A stretch of 24,000 nt of DNA, taken from NCBI GenBank assembly GCA_964536785.1, contig CAZHYM010000006.1, positions 1-24,000 on the forward strand, read 5' to 3'. Shown in pieces: positions 1 through 6,499 of the stretch. Source of the stretch: CAZHYM01 sp964536785 (lineage in GTDB: Bacteria > Patescibacteriota > Saccharimonadia > Saccharimonadales > Saccharimonadaceae). Each line of letters starts with the position of its first letter. Position 1 is the first letter of the stretch. The notes under the pieces were generated by a model. The model did not search any database. It saw only the letters and a program-made list of their open reading frames with translations, and was not told where the DNA came from. The position numbers and the translations under genes are program-made.

Positions 1-171
1 TCTAATGACTCTAACGGGTATTATTTTGTGAGACTAATCTCTAAGAACGATTCAACTTTACGCTACCAGTCGATTTTAGTTCCGCTGGTAGAGTTTAGTA
101 AGCGGTTTGATGCTATTAAGAACAGTGATCAAAATCGGGTATACGCTAATATAGAAGTAAAATTTGATTGA
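1..171 (+). CDS. C-terminal fragment of an unidentified protein
   Basis: Frame 1 is open from the window edge to a TGA at 169-171, giving the last 56 residues of a protein whose start lies outside the window. The fragment begins SNDSNGYYFVRLISKN and ends with NIEVKFD. The GYYFVRLISKND segment followed by a basic/polar strand vaguely recalls the end of a parvulin (PPIC) or SurA-like domain. That resemblance is weak and I do not assign a function. A strong hairpin terminator follows 29 nt later, which supports this being the real end of a gene. Confidence 0.6.
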   Translation, partial: SNDSNGYYFVRLISKNDSTLRYQSILVPLVEFSKRFDAIKNSDQNRVYANIEVKFD

Positions 172-200
172 TTATCGAAATGTCATTTAGACGGTCGCAA

Positions 201-240
201 AAGAAAAAATCGCCACTTAGCTAGGTGCCGATTTTTTCTT
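201..240. terminator. Bidirectional rho-independent terminator
   Basis: A near-perfect inverted repeat pairs aagaaaaaatcg (201-212) with cgattttttctt (229-240), with further pairing of cacttag and ctaggtg inside. The A-rich and T-rich outer arms give a U tract on either strand. It can end the plus-strand CDS at 171 and the minus-strand tRNA-Asp transcript. The tRNA CCA end begins right at its right edge. Confidence 0.85.
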
Positions 241-317
241 GGCGGGTCCGACCAGATTCGAACTGGCGGTCTCCTCCGTGACAGGGAGGCGTGATAGGCC
301 AACTTCACTACGGACCC
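240..317 (-). tRNA. tRNA-Asp (GTC)
   Basis: The minus strand folds as a complete tRNA. The acceptor is GGGTCCG (317-311) paired with CGGACCC (250-244). The anticodon stem is CTCC/GGAG with loop CTGTCAC, giving anticodon GTC. The T-arm carries the normal TTCGAAT loop. The discriminator is G73, as expected for Asp, and CCA is encoded (240-242). Its promoter is the left half of the shared divergent promoter at 329-357. Confidence 0.95.
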
Positions 318-328
318 AAGCATGAACT

Positions 329-357
329 ATAATACCAGTCCGGCTAAATAATTGCAA
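329..357 (-). promoter_or_regulatory. Promoter of tRNA-Asp
   Basis: On the minus strand TTGCAA (357-352) is followed by 17 nt and TATTAT (334-329), about 12 nt before the tRNA 5' end. The -35 hexamer TTGCAA is its own reverse complement and is also the -35 of the tRNA-Thr promoter on the other strand. Confidence 0.75.
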
Positions 358-380
358 CTAGTTTGATGAATCGGTATAAT
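352..380 (+). promoter_or_regulatory. Promoter of tRNA-Thr and downstream genes
   Basis: TTGCAA (352-357), 17 nt, then a perfect TATAAT (375-380). Transcription would start near 387, ten bases before the tRNA-Thr 5' end. No other promoter is evident before the membrane protein and glycosyltransferase genes, so this promoter may also drive them. Confidence 0.8.
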
Positions 381-396
381 ATAGGACTATGGACTT

Positions 397-472
397 GCCG
401 TTGTAGCTCAGTTGGTAGAGTAACGCACTCGTAACGCGTAGGTCATCAGTTCAATCCTGATCAACGGCTCCA
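397..472 (+). tRNA. tRNA-Thr (CGT)
   Basis: The acceptor is GCCGTTG (397-403) with CAACGGC (462-468), the discriminator is T469 and CCA is encoded (470-472). The anticodon loop CTCGTAA gives CGT, which reads ACG. The T-loop TTCAATC is normal. The fifth pair of the anticodon stem (A31-C39) is mismatched and D-stem pair 10-25 is G-T. U73 matches the UGGA bulge sequence of the thrS T-box in this window. The 3' end lies only five bases before the next start codon. Confidence 0.93.
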
Positions 473-477
473 AAAAT

Positions 478-849
478 ATGAAAGATAAACTAATAACTAC
501 TGCAAAAAACTTGATTGAAAATCGAAGTCTCTTGGGTTTTTTTGTATTGTTTTGGCTAATTAGCTTAGGTTTTATAATCTATTCAATATCTAGCGTAGAA
601 GCGAGCGATGTTCTAATTTGGTCGCGCTACACTAGTTTTGGGGAAACGCATTATTATCGTGATAAATGGTACGGTCTAATCAGCTGGCCAATCTTTGGCA
701 TATTAACTAGCGGCTTACATACTATAATTGCATTAAAATTCCTAAAAAAGGAAAATGTTTATTTGAGCTATATTGTTATACTGTTCGGCATTGTGATAAT
801 GGTTGTTGCTTGGAAGTTATCAAGTTTAATTTTTGGGCTTCCAAACTAA
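478..849 (+). CDS. Small three-helix membrane protein of unknown function
   Basis: This gene encodes 123 residues with hydrophobic segments at about 18-38, 66-86 and 94-118, so it is an integral membrane protein. Between the first two helices is a polar stretch rich in Tyr and Trp (ETHYYRDKWYG). I recognise no family. The ATG is five nt after the encoded CCA of tRNA-Thr, so once the tRNA is cut out the mRNA would have almost no 5' leader and no Shine-Dalgarno sequence. The glycosyltransferase starts five nt after the stop, so the two are probably co-transcribed and may act together at the membrane. Confidence 0.7.
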   Translation: MKDKLITTAKNLIENRSLLGFFVLFWLISLGFIIYSISSVEASDVLIWSRYTSFGETHYYRDKWYGLISWPIFGILTSGLHTIIALKFLKKENVYLSYIVILFGIVIMVVAWKLSSLIFGLPN

Positions 850-854
850 TAAAT

Positions 855-2474
855 ATGGATCAAAATCTAAATTTTCTTGAGTTACCGCTAGGCAAACGTA
901 CGCTGTCTTATCGGCTATTTGAAATGATAACGCCGCTTCTCTCTTATTCGGTCATTATATTGGCAGTGGTGCTTACATTAATAGACCCTATTTTTGGCGC
1001 AGCTTATATACTAGCTCTTATAATAATAATTTTTGTTCGTGCGATTATCTATCTGAGAGGAGTGCTAGCTGGCACCAAGCTGATGAATCAGGCTGTCTTA
1101 GTAGACTGGGCTCAAAGATTAGAAGACCTTAAGCTTAATTTCTCATTTCATTGTGACTTGTCAGAATTCAATTGTGAGAAACACCAGAAAAATATTCAGC
1201 TTTACTCAAAAGCAGGTTCTACTATGCCAAGAGTGGAAGATGTCTACAATTTAATAATTATTGCTGCATATAAAGAACCTAGAGAAGTTATTGAGCCAAC
1301 CATCCAATCTGTCATGAATACAAGTTCTGATAAGTCCCGAATGATAGTATGCATTGCGTATGAAGAGCGCGGAGGCGAGGCGATAGATGCTACGGTTAAA
1401 GAGCTACAGCAAAAGTATAAAAACGCTTTTTTTGATTTTTTTGTAGTAAAACATCCGAAAGACATGCCAAATGAAGTTATCGGCAAGGGTGGAAACATAA
1501 CTTTTGCTGCCAAGCAAATGTCAATATTCCTAAAGAATAAAAATATCGATTCATCTAATGTGATCGTGACTACTTTAGATGCCGACAACCGTCCCCACAG
1601 AGCGTATTTTGATTATGTCACCTATGAATTTGTAACTCGATCTGATCGCAATAACCTTTCTTATCAACCGATAGCGTTGTTTTTGAATAATATTTGGGAT
1701 GCGGCTGCGCCTATTAGGGTTGTGTCTCTGTCTAATTCATTTTGGAATGTTATCTCTACCGCCAGGACCCATGCTTTACGCAATTTTGCGTCACATTCTC
1801 AACCGATGAAGGCTTTGGAAGATATGAACTACTGGAGTACTAGGACTATCGTAGAAGATGGTCATCAGTACTGGCGAAGTTATTTCTTCTTCAAGGGGCG
1901 CTACTCTGTAGTTCCTATTCATGTACCAATATATCAAGACGTTGTTCTGTCTGAAACTTTTTCAAAAACACTGAAAGCTCAGTTTATCCAATTAAGAAGA
2001 TGGGCTTATGGGGTTTCGGATGTGCCTTACGTTATCAGAAATGTTATCGACCAGTGGAAATTTTTGCCTAAATCTAATGTTGTTTATAAACTAATACAAT
2101 TGATAGACGGTCATGTTTCTCTACCGACAGCTTCTTTGGTGGTCGTATTGGGCGGTTGGATACCGATTATTTTTGGAGGTAGCGAGCGTAGTGTTGCAGC
2201 CCACCAACTACCCGAGGCTATTGCTTTCATCCAAAGGATATCGATGGTTGGCATCCTGGTTAGCATGTACCTAGCAATTAAAATACTTCCTGCCAGACCT
2301 CGTAGATACACTTTTTGGCGATCTATCAGCATGGTGGCCCAATGGGCACTTATTCCGCTTACGGCCGTTTTTTATTCATCAATGACAGCATTTTACTCTC
2401 AGGCCAGATTGTTGACCGGAAGATATTTTGATAAATTTGATGTTACTGAGAAAAATGTAGTCATCAAAGACTAG
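855..2474 (+). CDS. Membrane-bound processive family 2 glycosyltransferase
   Basis: A 539-residue GT2 enzyme of the cellulose/hyaluronan-synthase type, expected to transfer sugar from a nucleotide sugar to a growing surface glycan. Two N-terminal membrane helices (about 28-70) are followed by a GT-A domain with NLIIIAAYKEP near residue 135, the metal-binding LDADN near 240, an EDGHQYW acceptor-side motif near 335, and the processivity motif QLRRW near 378. Three to four helices follow (about 430-520). The open frame extends upstream to a TTG at 810 that would overlap the preceding gene. I chose ATG 855 because it leaves a five-nt gap and begins MDQNLNFLELPLGKR. The specific glycan cannot be inferred. 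Confidence 0.88.
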   Translation: MDQNLNFLELPLGKRTLSYRLFEMITPLLSYSVIILAVVLTLIDPIFGAAYILALIIIIFVRAIIYLRGVLAGTKLMNQAVLVDWAQRLEDLKLNFSFHCDLSEFNCEKHQKNIQLYSKAGSTMPRVEDVYNLIIIAAYKEPREVIEPTIQSVMNTSSDKSRMIVCIAYEERGGEAIDATVKELQQKYKNAFFDFFVVKHPKDMPNEVIGKGGNITFAAKQMSIFLKNKNIDSSNVIVTTLDADNRPHRAYFDYVTYEFVTRSDRNNLSYQPIALFLNNIWDAAAPIRVVSLSNSFWNVISTARTHALRNFASHSQPMKALEDMNYWSTRTIVEDGHQYWRSYFFFKGRYSVVPIHVPIYQDVVLSETFSKTLKAQFIQLRRWAYGVSDVPYVIRNVIDQWKFLPKSNVVYKLIQLIDGHVSLPTASLVVVLGGWIPIIFGGSERSVAAHQLPEAIAFIQRISMVGILVSMYLAIKILPARPRRYTFWRSISMVAQWALIPLTAVFYSSMTAFYSQARLLTGRYFDKFDVTEKNVVIKD

Positions 2475-2482
2475 CCTTTAGC

Positions 2483-2517
2483 GTCCGAAGTCTATCTACT
2501 GATCTAAATAGTCGGAT
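2483..2517 (+). terminator. Possible 3' hairpin of the glycosyltransferase mRNA
   Basis: gtccga (2483-2488) can pair with tcggat (2512-2517), with inner ctat/atag pairing. There is no T run after it, so it is a weak candidate and may only be a 3'-end stabiliser. Confidence 0.3.
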
Positions 2518-2538
2518 GCAGATTAACTAAAATAAAAA

Positions 2539-2563
2539 TAGCACAAAGCAATAAATTGTGCTA
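2539..2563 (-). terminator. Minus-strand terminator of the 31-aa ORF unit
   Basis: tagcacaa (2539-2546) pairs perfectly with ttgtgcta (2556-2563). On the minus strand the stem is followed by a TTTTTATTTT tract, the classic intrinsic terminator layout. It lies 33 nt after the stop codon of the small ORF. Confidence 0.75.
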
Positions 2564-2595
2564 AAAACATGTTTAACTAGAGAGCCATAAGCAGG

Positions 2596-2691
2596 CTAGT
2601 CTTTTAATGTCTTTTTATAGTCTTGCCAAGAGACATTGTACTCAAAATAGAGCTTAAAATTTTCAAGAGGTTTATTAGGTTCATTTAGCAT
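2596..2691 (-). CDS. Leaderless small ORF, 31 residues, unknown function
   Basis: The minus-strand ORF runs from ATG at 2691 to TAG at 2598-2596. It begins MLNEPNKPLENFKLY and ends with WQDYKKTLKD. It is polar with no membrane segment or recognised family. It sits in a complete transcription unit: a fully consensus promoter (TTGACA, 17 nt, TATAAT) whose predicted start coincides with the A of the ATG, and a terminator after the stop. With no room for a ribosome-binding site the mRNA would be leaderless. The alternative is that the transcript is a small regulatory RNA of about 150 nt and the ORF is incidental. Confidence 0.5.
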   Translation of the reverse strand: MLNEPNKPLENFKLYFEYNVSWQDYKKTLKD

Positions 2692-2697
2692 AAGCTT

Positions 2698-2726
2698 ATT
2701 ATAACAAATTTTTTAAGTTTTGTCAA
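2698..2726 (-). promoter_or_regulatory. Fully consensus sigma-70 promoter, minus strand
   Basis: On the minus strand TTGACA (2726-2721), exactly 17 nt, then TATAAT (2703-2698). Both hexamers match consensus in all positions. The predicted transcription start is 2691, which is the first base of the 31-residue ORF. Confidence 0.85.
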
Positions 2727-2824
2727 TCGAACAGATTTTCCAGTCTATACCGCTTATAGTATAAATCTTTTAGATTAAGTCAGGATTCCCAAGTGGAAAA
2801 CTTTTATAAACTGTGGGTAAACAA

Positions 2825-2849
2825 AAATAACCCCTGAATTGGGTTATTT
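2825..2849 (-). terminator. Terminator of tRNA-Val
   Basis: aaataaccc (2825-2833) pairs with gggttattt (2841-2849). On the minus strand the stem is followed by a short T run. It lies directly downstream of the tRNA-Val CCA end. Confidence 0.8.
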
Positions 2850-2850
2850 G

Positions 2851-2927
2851 TGGTGGGCGATATAGGGCTCGAACCTATGACCTCATCCACGTCAAGGATG
2901 CGCTCTAGCCAACTGAGCTAACCGCCC
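2851..2927 (-). tRNA. tRNA-Val (GAC)
   Basis: The minus strand gives acceptor GGGCGGT (2927-2921) with ATCGCCC (2861-2855), including one G-T pair. The anticodon stem is CATCC/GGATG around loop TTGACGT, giving anticodon GAC. The T-loop is TTCGAGC, the discriminator is A, and CCA is encoded (2851-2853). Confidence 0.95.
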
Positions 2928-2937
2928 GAATGGAATA

Positions 2938-2966
2938 ATTTTACCAAGAATAGACAATTTTATCAA
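2938..2966 (-). promoter_or_regulatory. Promoter of tRNA-Val
   Basis: On the minus strand TTGATA (2966-2961), 17 nt, TAAAAT (2943-2938). The predicted start lies a few bases before the tRNA 5' end at 2927. It overlaps the divergent thrS leader promoter. Confidence 0.7.
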
Positions 2967-2980
2967 TCGCATGGTATAAT
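2951..2980 (+). promoter_or_regulatory. Promoter of the thrS leader
   Basis: TAGACA (2951-2956), 18 nt, TATAAT (2975-2980). The predicted start is near 2987, just before the T-box leader. Its -35 lies inside the spacer of the tRNA-Val promoter on the other strand. Confidence 0.7.
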
Positions 2981-2986
2981 CCGTTT

Positions 2987-3142
2987 AGATGATGATAGTG
3001 AACTAACCAATCACTGTAGTCTGCCTTCGTGAGATGGGGCTAACAGGCATATCACAAAGAGAGCTCTCTTAGAGAGAAGTCCGGTGGAACCGCCCGAAGA
3101 TACGGGTCCGAGACACGCAAAATTATTTTTTGCGGTTTTTTT
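2987..3142 (+). promoter_or_regulatory. T-box leader controlling thrS
   Basis: A leader of about 155 nt lies between the promoter and thrS. It contains the T-box signature GGTGGAACCGC (3083-3093). The antiterminator can be drawn as GTCCGG (3079-3084), bulge TGGAACCG, a CCCG/CGGG hairpin (3093-3096 with 3103-3106), then CCG(A)GAC (3108-3114). The UGGA bulge is complementary to a UCCA tRNA end, and the tRNA-Thr at 397-472 has exactly that discriminator. A terminator follows (3116-3142). Candidate Thr specifier triplets are ACA at 3043-3045 or ACC at 3006-3008, and I could not decide between them. Known T-boxes turn the gene on when the cognate tRNA is uncharged. Confidence 0.75.
3116..3142 (+). 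terminator. Leader terminator before thrS
   Basis: cgcaaaa (3116-3122) pairs with ttttgcg (3128-3134), followed by g and seven T (3136-3142). It does not share the antiterminator stem. However, its gcggtt can also pair with aaccgc at 3089-3094, which offers a possible switch. Confidence 0.7.
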
Positions 3143-3159
3143 ATAAAAAAGGAGAAAAT

Positions 3160-4956
3160 ATGGATCAAGAAAAGCTTGATAAAATGCGACATAGTCTAGC
3201 GCATATAATGGCTTCAGCAGTTAGCAGTATTTGGCCAGAAGCTCAATTCGGAGTAGGGCCAACGATTAATGACGGATTTTATTATGATATATATTTGCCA
3301 AACCATGCAATTTCTGAGTCCGATTTTCCTCTTATTGAGGCAAAAATGGGCGAAATAATTAATTCCGATTTAGTTTTTGAGCGTCAAGAAAAGACCATCG
3401 AAGAAGCTTTGCTATGGGCAAGAGAAGCCAGCCAGCCATTTAAAGTTGAATTATTGGATGATATAAAGAAGTTTGGCACTACTTTTATGAAGGAACTGGA
3501 CACTAATGATACGATGCCCGCTGCTGACAAATCAGTAACTTTATATAAATTAGGAAATTATGTTGATTTGTGCAGAGGCCCTCATCTTGATAGTGCTTCT
3601 GAAGTTGGCGCGTTTAAGCTTACAAAAGTTGCCGGTGCATATTGGAGAGGTGATGAAAATAAACAACAAATGCAGAGGGTTTATGGGGTTGCTTTTGAGG
3701 ATAAAATTAAATTAGACGAATATTTATCTCAGATAGAAGAAGCAAAACAGCGCGATCATCGTAAATTAGGCAAAGAATTAGATCTTTACGCTATTTCTCC
3801 GCTAGTTGGCTCAGGATTGCCACTTTTCACTCCAAGGGGGACTATATTGAGAGATTTAGTTTCGGGATTTACTAATCAATTACGCCAAGACTTCGGGTTC
3901 ACTAAAGTTTGGACACCTCATATTACGAAAAAAGAGTTGTATGAAAAATCAGGTCACTGGGCTAAATTCGGAGGTGAATTGTTCCTAGTCAAGAGCCAAG
4001 AGACAAGCGATCAGTTTGTTTTGAAGCCTATGAATTGTCCTCACCATGCTCAAATATTTTCATCAAGGCCACGTAGTTATCGTGATATGCCGCTCCGCTA
4101 TCTTGAAACTACAACTGATTATCGTGATGAAAAGACAGGCGAGTTGGGTGGTCTGAATCGAGTTAGAGCTCTAACTCAGGATGATTCTCACGTTTTCTGT
4201 AAGCCAGACCAAATTGGTCAGGAAATAGATAACCTAATCCAGGTAGCAAATAGTGTTTATAGCGCTATTGGTATGAAATTAAGAGTCCGTTTAAGCTATC
4301 GAGATGATAGCGATGCTTATCTTGGAGATCGAAAACTTTGGGACACGAGTCAAAAAATGTTGAAGACGGCAGTGCTGCGTAACAAATTAGATTTCTTTGA
4401 ACAAGAAGGTGAAGCTGCCTTCTATGGCCCAAAAATTGATTTTATGGCATCTGATGCCATTGGTCGTGAACACCAAGTAGCCACTGTTCAGGTTGATTTT
4501 GTTCAACCAGAGCGATTTGAGCTTAAATATACTGATCAGGATGGTTCCGAGCAACAACCTGTGATGATTCACTGTGCAATACTTGGCTCAATAGAGAGGT
4601 TTCTGAGTGTGTTTATCGAGCATACAGCAGGTTGGTTTCCTTTTTGGTGTGCGCCTGAACAAGTTAGGATTTTAACAGTCACAGATGAAGTTAATGATTA
4701 TGTAGCTAAAGTGGAAGAAAAAATTAGCGCAATCGTATTAAACGAACCAGTTAAATTTAATCAACTACGTTATTGGGTAGACAATCGCAATGAAAGTCTA
4801 GGTAAAAAAATTAGAGAGGCGACGAATATGAAAATTCCAGTCCAATTGATTATTGGCGCTCGAGACAGGGATGCTGAGTGCGTTAGTGTTCGAACTAGAG
4901 ACTCTGAACAAAAAATAGCTTTGAATGATTTGGACGAATTTTTAAGAAGTCTCTAA
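3160..4956 (+). CDS. thrS: Threonyl-tRNA synthetase lacking the TGS domain
   Basis: A 598-residue class II synthetase that charges tRNA-Thr. The N-terminal editing domain is present: HSLAH at residues 11-15 and the CRGPH motif near 140. The catalytic core shows MNCPHH near 290, motif 2 with YRDEKTGELGGLNRVRALTQ near 325, and motif 3 HCAILGSIERF near 475. The C-terminal anticodon-binding domain follows. The usual ~60-residue N-terminal TGS domain is missing, because the protein starts directly at the editing domain. I chose ATG 3160, which has AAGGAG six nt upstream. A TTG at 3130 in frame lies inside the terminator and is rejected. The stop overlaps the miaA start (TAATG), so the two are translationally coupled. 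Expression is probably controlled by the T-box. Confidence 0.97.
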   Translation: MDQEKLDKMRHSLAHIMASAVSSIWPEAQFGVGPTINDGFYYDIYLPNHAISESDFPLIEAKMGEIINSDLVFERQEKTIEEALLWAREASQPFKVELLDDIKKFGTTFMKELDTNDTMPAADKSVTLYKLGNYVDLCRGPHLDSASEVGAFKLTKVAGAYWRGDENKQQMQRVYGVAFEDKIKLDEYLSQIEEAKQRDHRKLGKELDLYAISPLVGSGLPLFTPRGTILRDLVSGFTNQLRQDFGFTKVWTPHITKKELYEKSGHWAKFGGELFLVKSQETSDQFVLKPMNCPHHAQIFSSRPRSYRDMPLRYLETTTDYRDEKTGELGGLNRVRALTQDDSHVFCKPDQIGQEIDNLIQVANSVYSAIGMKLRVRLSYRDDSDAYLGDRKLWDTSQKMLKTAVLRNKLDFFEQEGEAAFYGPKIDFMASDAIGREHQVATVQVDFVQPERFELKYTDQDGSEQQPVMIHCAILGSIERFLSVFIEHTAGWFPFWCAPEQVRILTVTDEVNDYVAKVEEKISAIVLNEPVKFNQLRYWVDNRNESLGKKIREATNMKIPVQLIIGARDRDAECVSVRTRDSEQKIALNDLDEFLRSL

Positions 4957-5828
4957 TGGAGCGGAATTATAATTTATTAGCTATCGTTGGCCCAACCGCG
5001 AGCGGTAAAACAGATTTAGCTATTAAGTTAGCGAAGCGCTTAGAGGGAGAGATAATCTGTGCTGATTCTAGAACTGTGTATAAGTACTTAGATATAGGTA
5101 CTGCAAAGCCATCATTTTATGAGCAACAAGAAATAAAGCATTGGTGTATAGATATAATTAATCCTGATGAACAATTCAGCGCAGCGGATTTTAAGAGACT
5201 AGCAAATTTAGCAATTCTCGATATTCAATCTAGGGGAAAACTGCCTATTATTGTAGGTGGAAGTGGTCTTTATGTTGACGGCCTATTATATGATTTCGAT
5301 TTTGGACAAAAAGCAGATCCAGTGAAGCGGCAAGCTTTAGAATCAAAAACCATACCTCAGCTTCAACAAGAGATAAACCAGAGAGGGTTGAATATGCCAA
5401 TCAATCGATGCAACAAGAGGCATTTGGTTAGGGCGATTGAACTATCTGGGAGAGAGCAGAAGCGAAATAAATTGTCGATCGACACGCTAATAGTTGGGCT
5501 TGATGTAGATAATGCAACACTTAAAGAACGGATTCGTCTTAGGATATTTAAGATGTTAGAGATGGGCTTAATGGATGAAGTTAGAGCATATGGCTCTAAA
5601 TACGCTGAAGGTATTCCAGCTTTTAGCTCTAACATTTATAAACTTGCCATTGAACATCTTGCTGGACAAATAAGCTATGATATTTTTTTGCAACAAGCAG
5701 TAGCAAAAGATTATCAGTTAGCTAAGCGGCAAAAAACTTGGTTCAAGCGAAATAAAGATATAAATTGGGTTTCTCCACTCACTGCGGAGACGTTTGTTGT
5801 TCAAAAAATATTAAGTGTGCTAAAATAA
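4956..5828 (+). CDS. miaA: tRNA dimethylallyltransferase
   Basis: A 290-residue MiaA, which transfers a dimethylallyl group to A37 of tRNAs that read codons starting with U. The P-loop GPTASGKT lies near residues 12-19, followed by ADSRTVYKYLDIGTAKPS (the substrate-binding DSxQVY-like motif, here DSRTVY) and GGSGLYVDGLLYDFDF near 105. The C-terminal segment with KRQKTWFKR is typical. The start codon overlaps the thrS stop by one base. The length is slightly short of the usual 300-310 because the C-terminal end is compact. Confidence 0.96.
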   Translation: MERNYNLLAIVGPTASGKTDLAIKLAKRLEGEIICADSRTVYKYLDIGTAKPSFYEQQEIKHWCIDIINPDEQFSAADFKRLANLAILDIQSRGKLPIIVGGSGLYVDGLLYDFDFGQKADPVKRQALESKTIPQLQQEINQRGLNMPINRCNKRHLVRAIELSGREQKRNKLSIDTLIVGLDVDNATLKERIRLRIFKMLEMGLMDEVRAYGSKYAEGIPAFSSNIYKLAIEHLAGQISYDIFLQQAVAKDYQLAKRQKTWFKRNKDINWVSPLTAETFVVQKILSVLK

Positions 5829-5834
5829 ATATGT

Positions 5835-6491
5835 ATGCGCAAGAATGTTATAAAAAATTTATTCGGTTCTAATACCAGAATAAAATTGCTTGAACTATTC
5901 TTTAGTAATCCAGATAAATTCTATTATGTTCGCGAGATAACTAGACTCGTAGATGAGCAAATTAATTCAGTTCGTCGTGAGCTTTCAAATTTAGAAGAGA
6001 CAAAGGTTGTTAAAAAAATTGACAAAGACAACAAGGTTTATTACAGCGTGAATCGTAAATTCAAGGAATATCTGCCTTTTGCTATGATTTTCGACCAGGG
6101 ATTTGATTGGGGAACTATTTCAAAAAATACTGTTAGCGAGCTCGCTAACGAAGTTAATTTGCCCATCAAAGAGAACAACAGTCTTAAGCTAGATTGGCAG
6201 AAATTAGTGGCTAAAGCTGGCGAAGACCTCAAGATATTTATTTTAGGAGGATCATTGAGCCCCGACTCTACCTCGCTTATCGATATGCTTATTGTAGGCG
6301 CCAACGAGAGAGGTCAGCTTTCGAACTGGGCTAAGAAGATTGAAAAAATCTATGGTTCGGATTTAAGTTACTCAATTATGGATTACGAAGAATTTTATTA
6401 TAGGCACAGCGTTAAAGATAAATTCATCATGTCTATTTTAGATTCCCGTAAAACAGTTATTAAAGACACATCAGCAATTACGAAAGGATAA
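5835..6491 (+). CDS. Winged-helix protein with nucleotidyltransferase-like C-terminal domain
   Basis: A 218-residue protein. Residues 5-75 form a winged-helix DNA-binding domain (NTRIKLLELFFSNPDKFYY, then a recognition helix with NSVRRELSNLEE, then a wing with KVYYSVN). The C-terminal half contains IFILGGSLSPDSTSLIDMLIVG, which resembles the glycine-serine and acidic motif of MNT-type nucleotidyltransferases, although only one of the expected acidic residues is clear. It starts six nt after miaA and lies nine nt before the next gene, so it belongs to the thrS operon. It could be a regulator, but no target site is visible. An alternative view is that the second domain is only a degenerate sensor domain. 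Confidence 0.75.
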   Translation: MRKNVIKNLFGSNTRIKLLELFFSNPDKFYYVREITRLVDEQINSVRRELSNLEETKVVKKIDKDNKVYYSVNRKFKEYLPFAMIFDQGFDWGTISKNTVSELANEVNLPIKENNSLKLDWQKLVAKAGEDLKIFILGGSLSPDSTSLIDMLIVGANERGQLSNWAKKIEKIYGSDLSYSIMDYEEFYYRHSVKDKFIMSILDSRKTVIKDTSAITKG

Positions 6492-6499
6492 AAATTAAT

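Noticed and set aside
810..854. TTG start of the glycosyltransferase overlapping the preceding gene
   Set aside because: ATG 855 gives a normal five-nt gap. The extra 15 residues are just the other frame of the preceding gene's end.
3130..3159. Upstream TTG start for thrS
   Set aside because: It lies inside the leader terminator stem and T run, while ATG 3160 has a well-placed AAGGAG.
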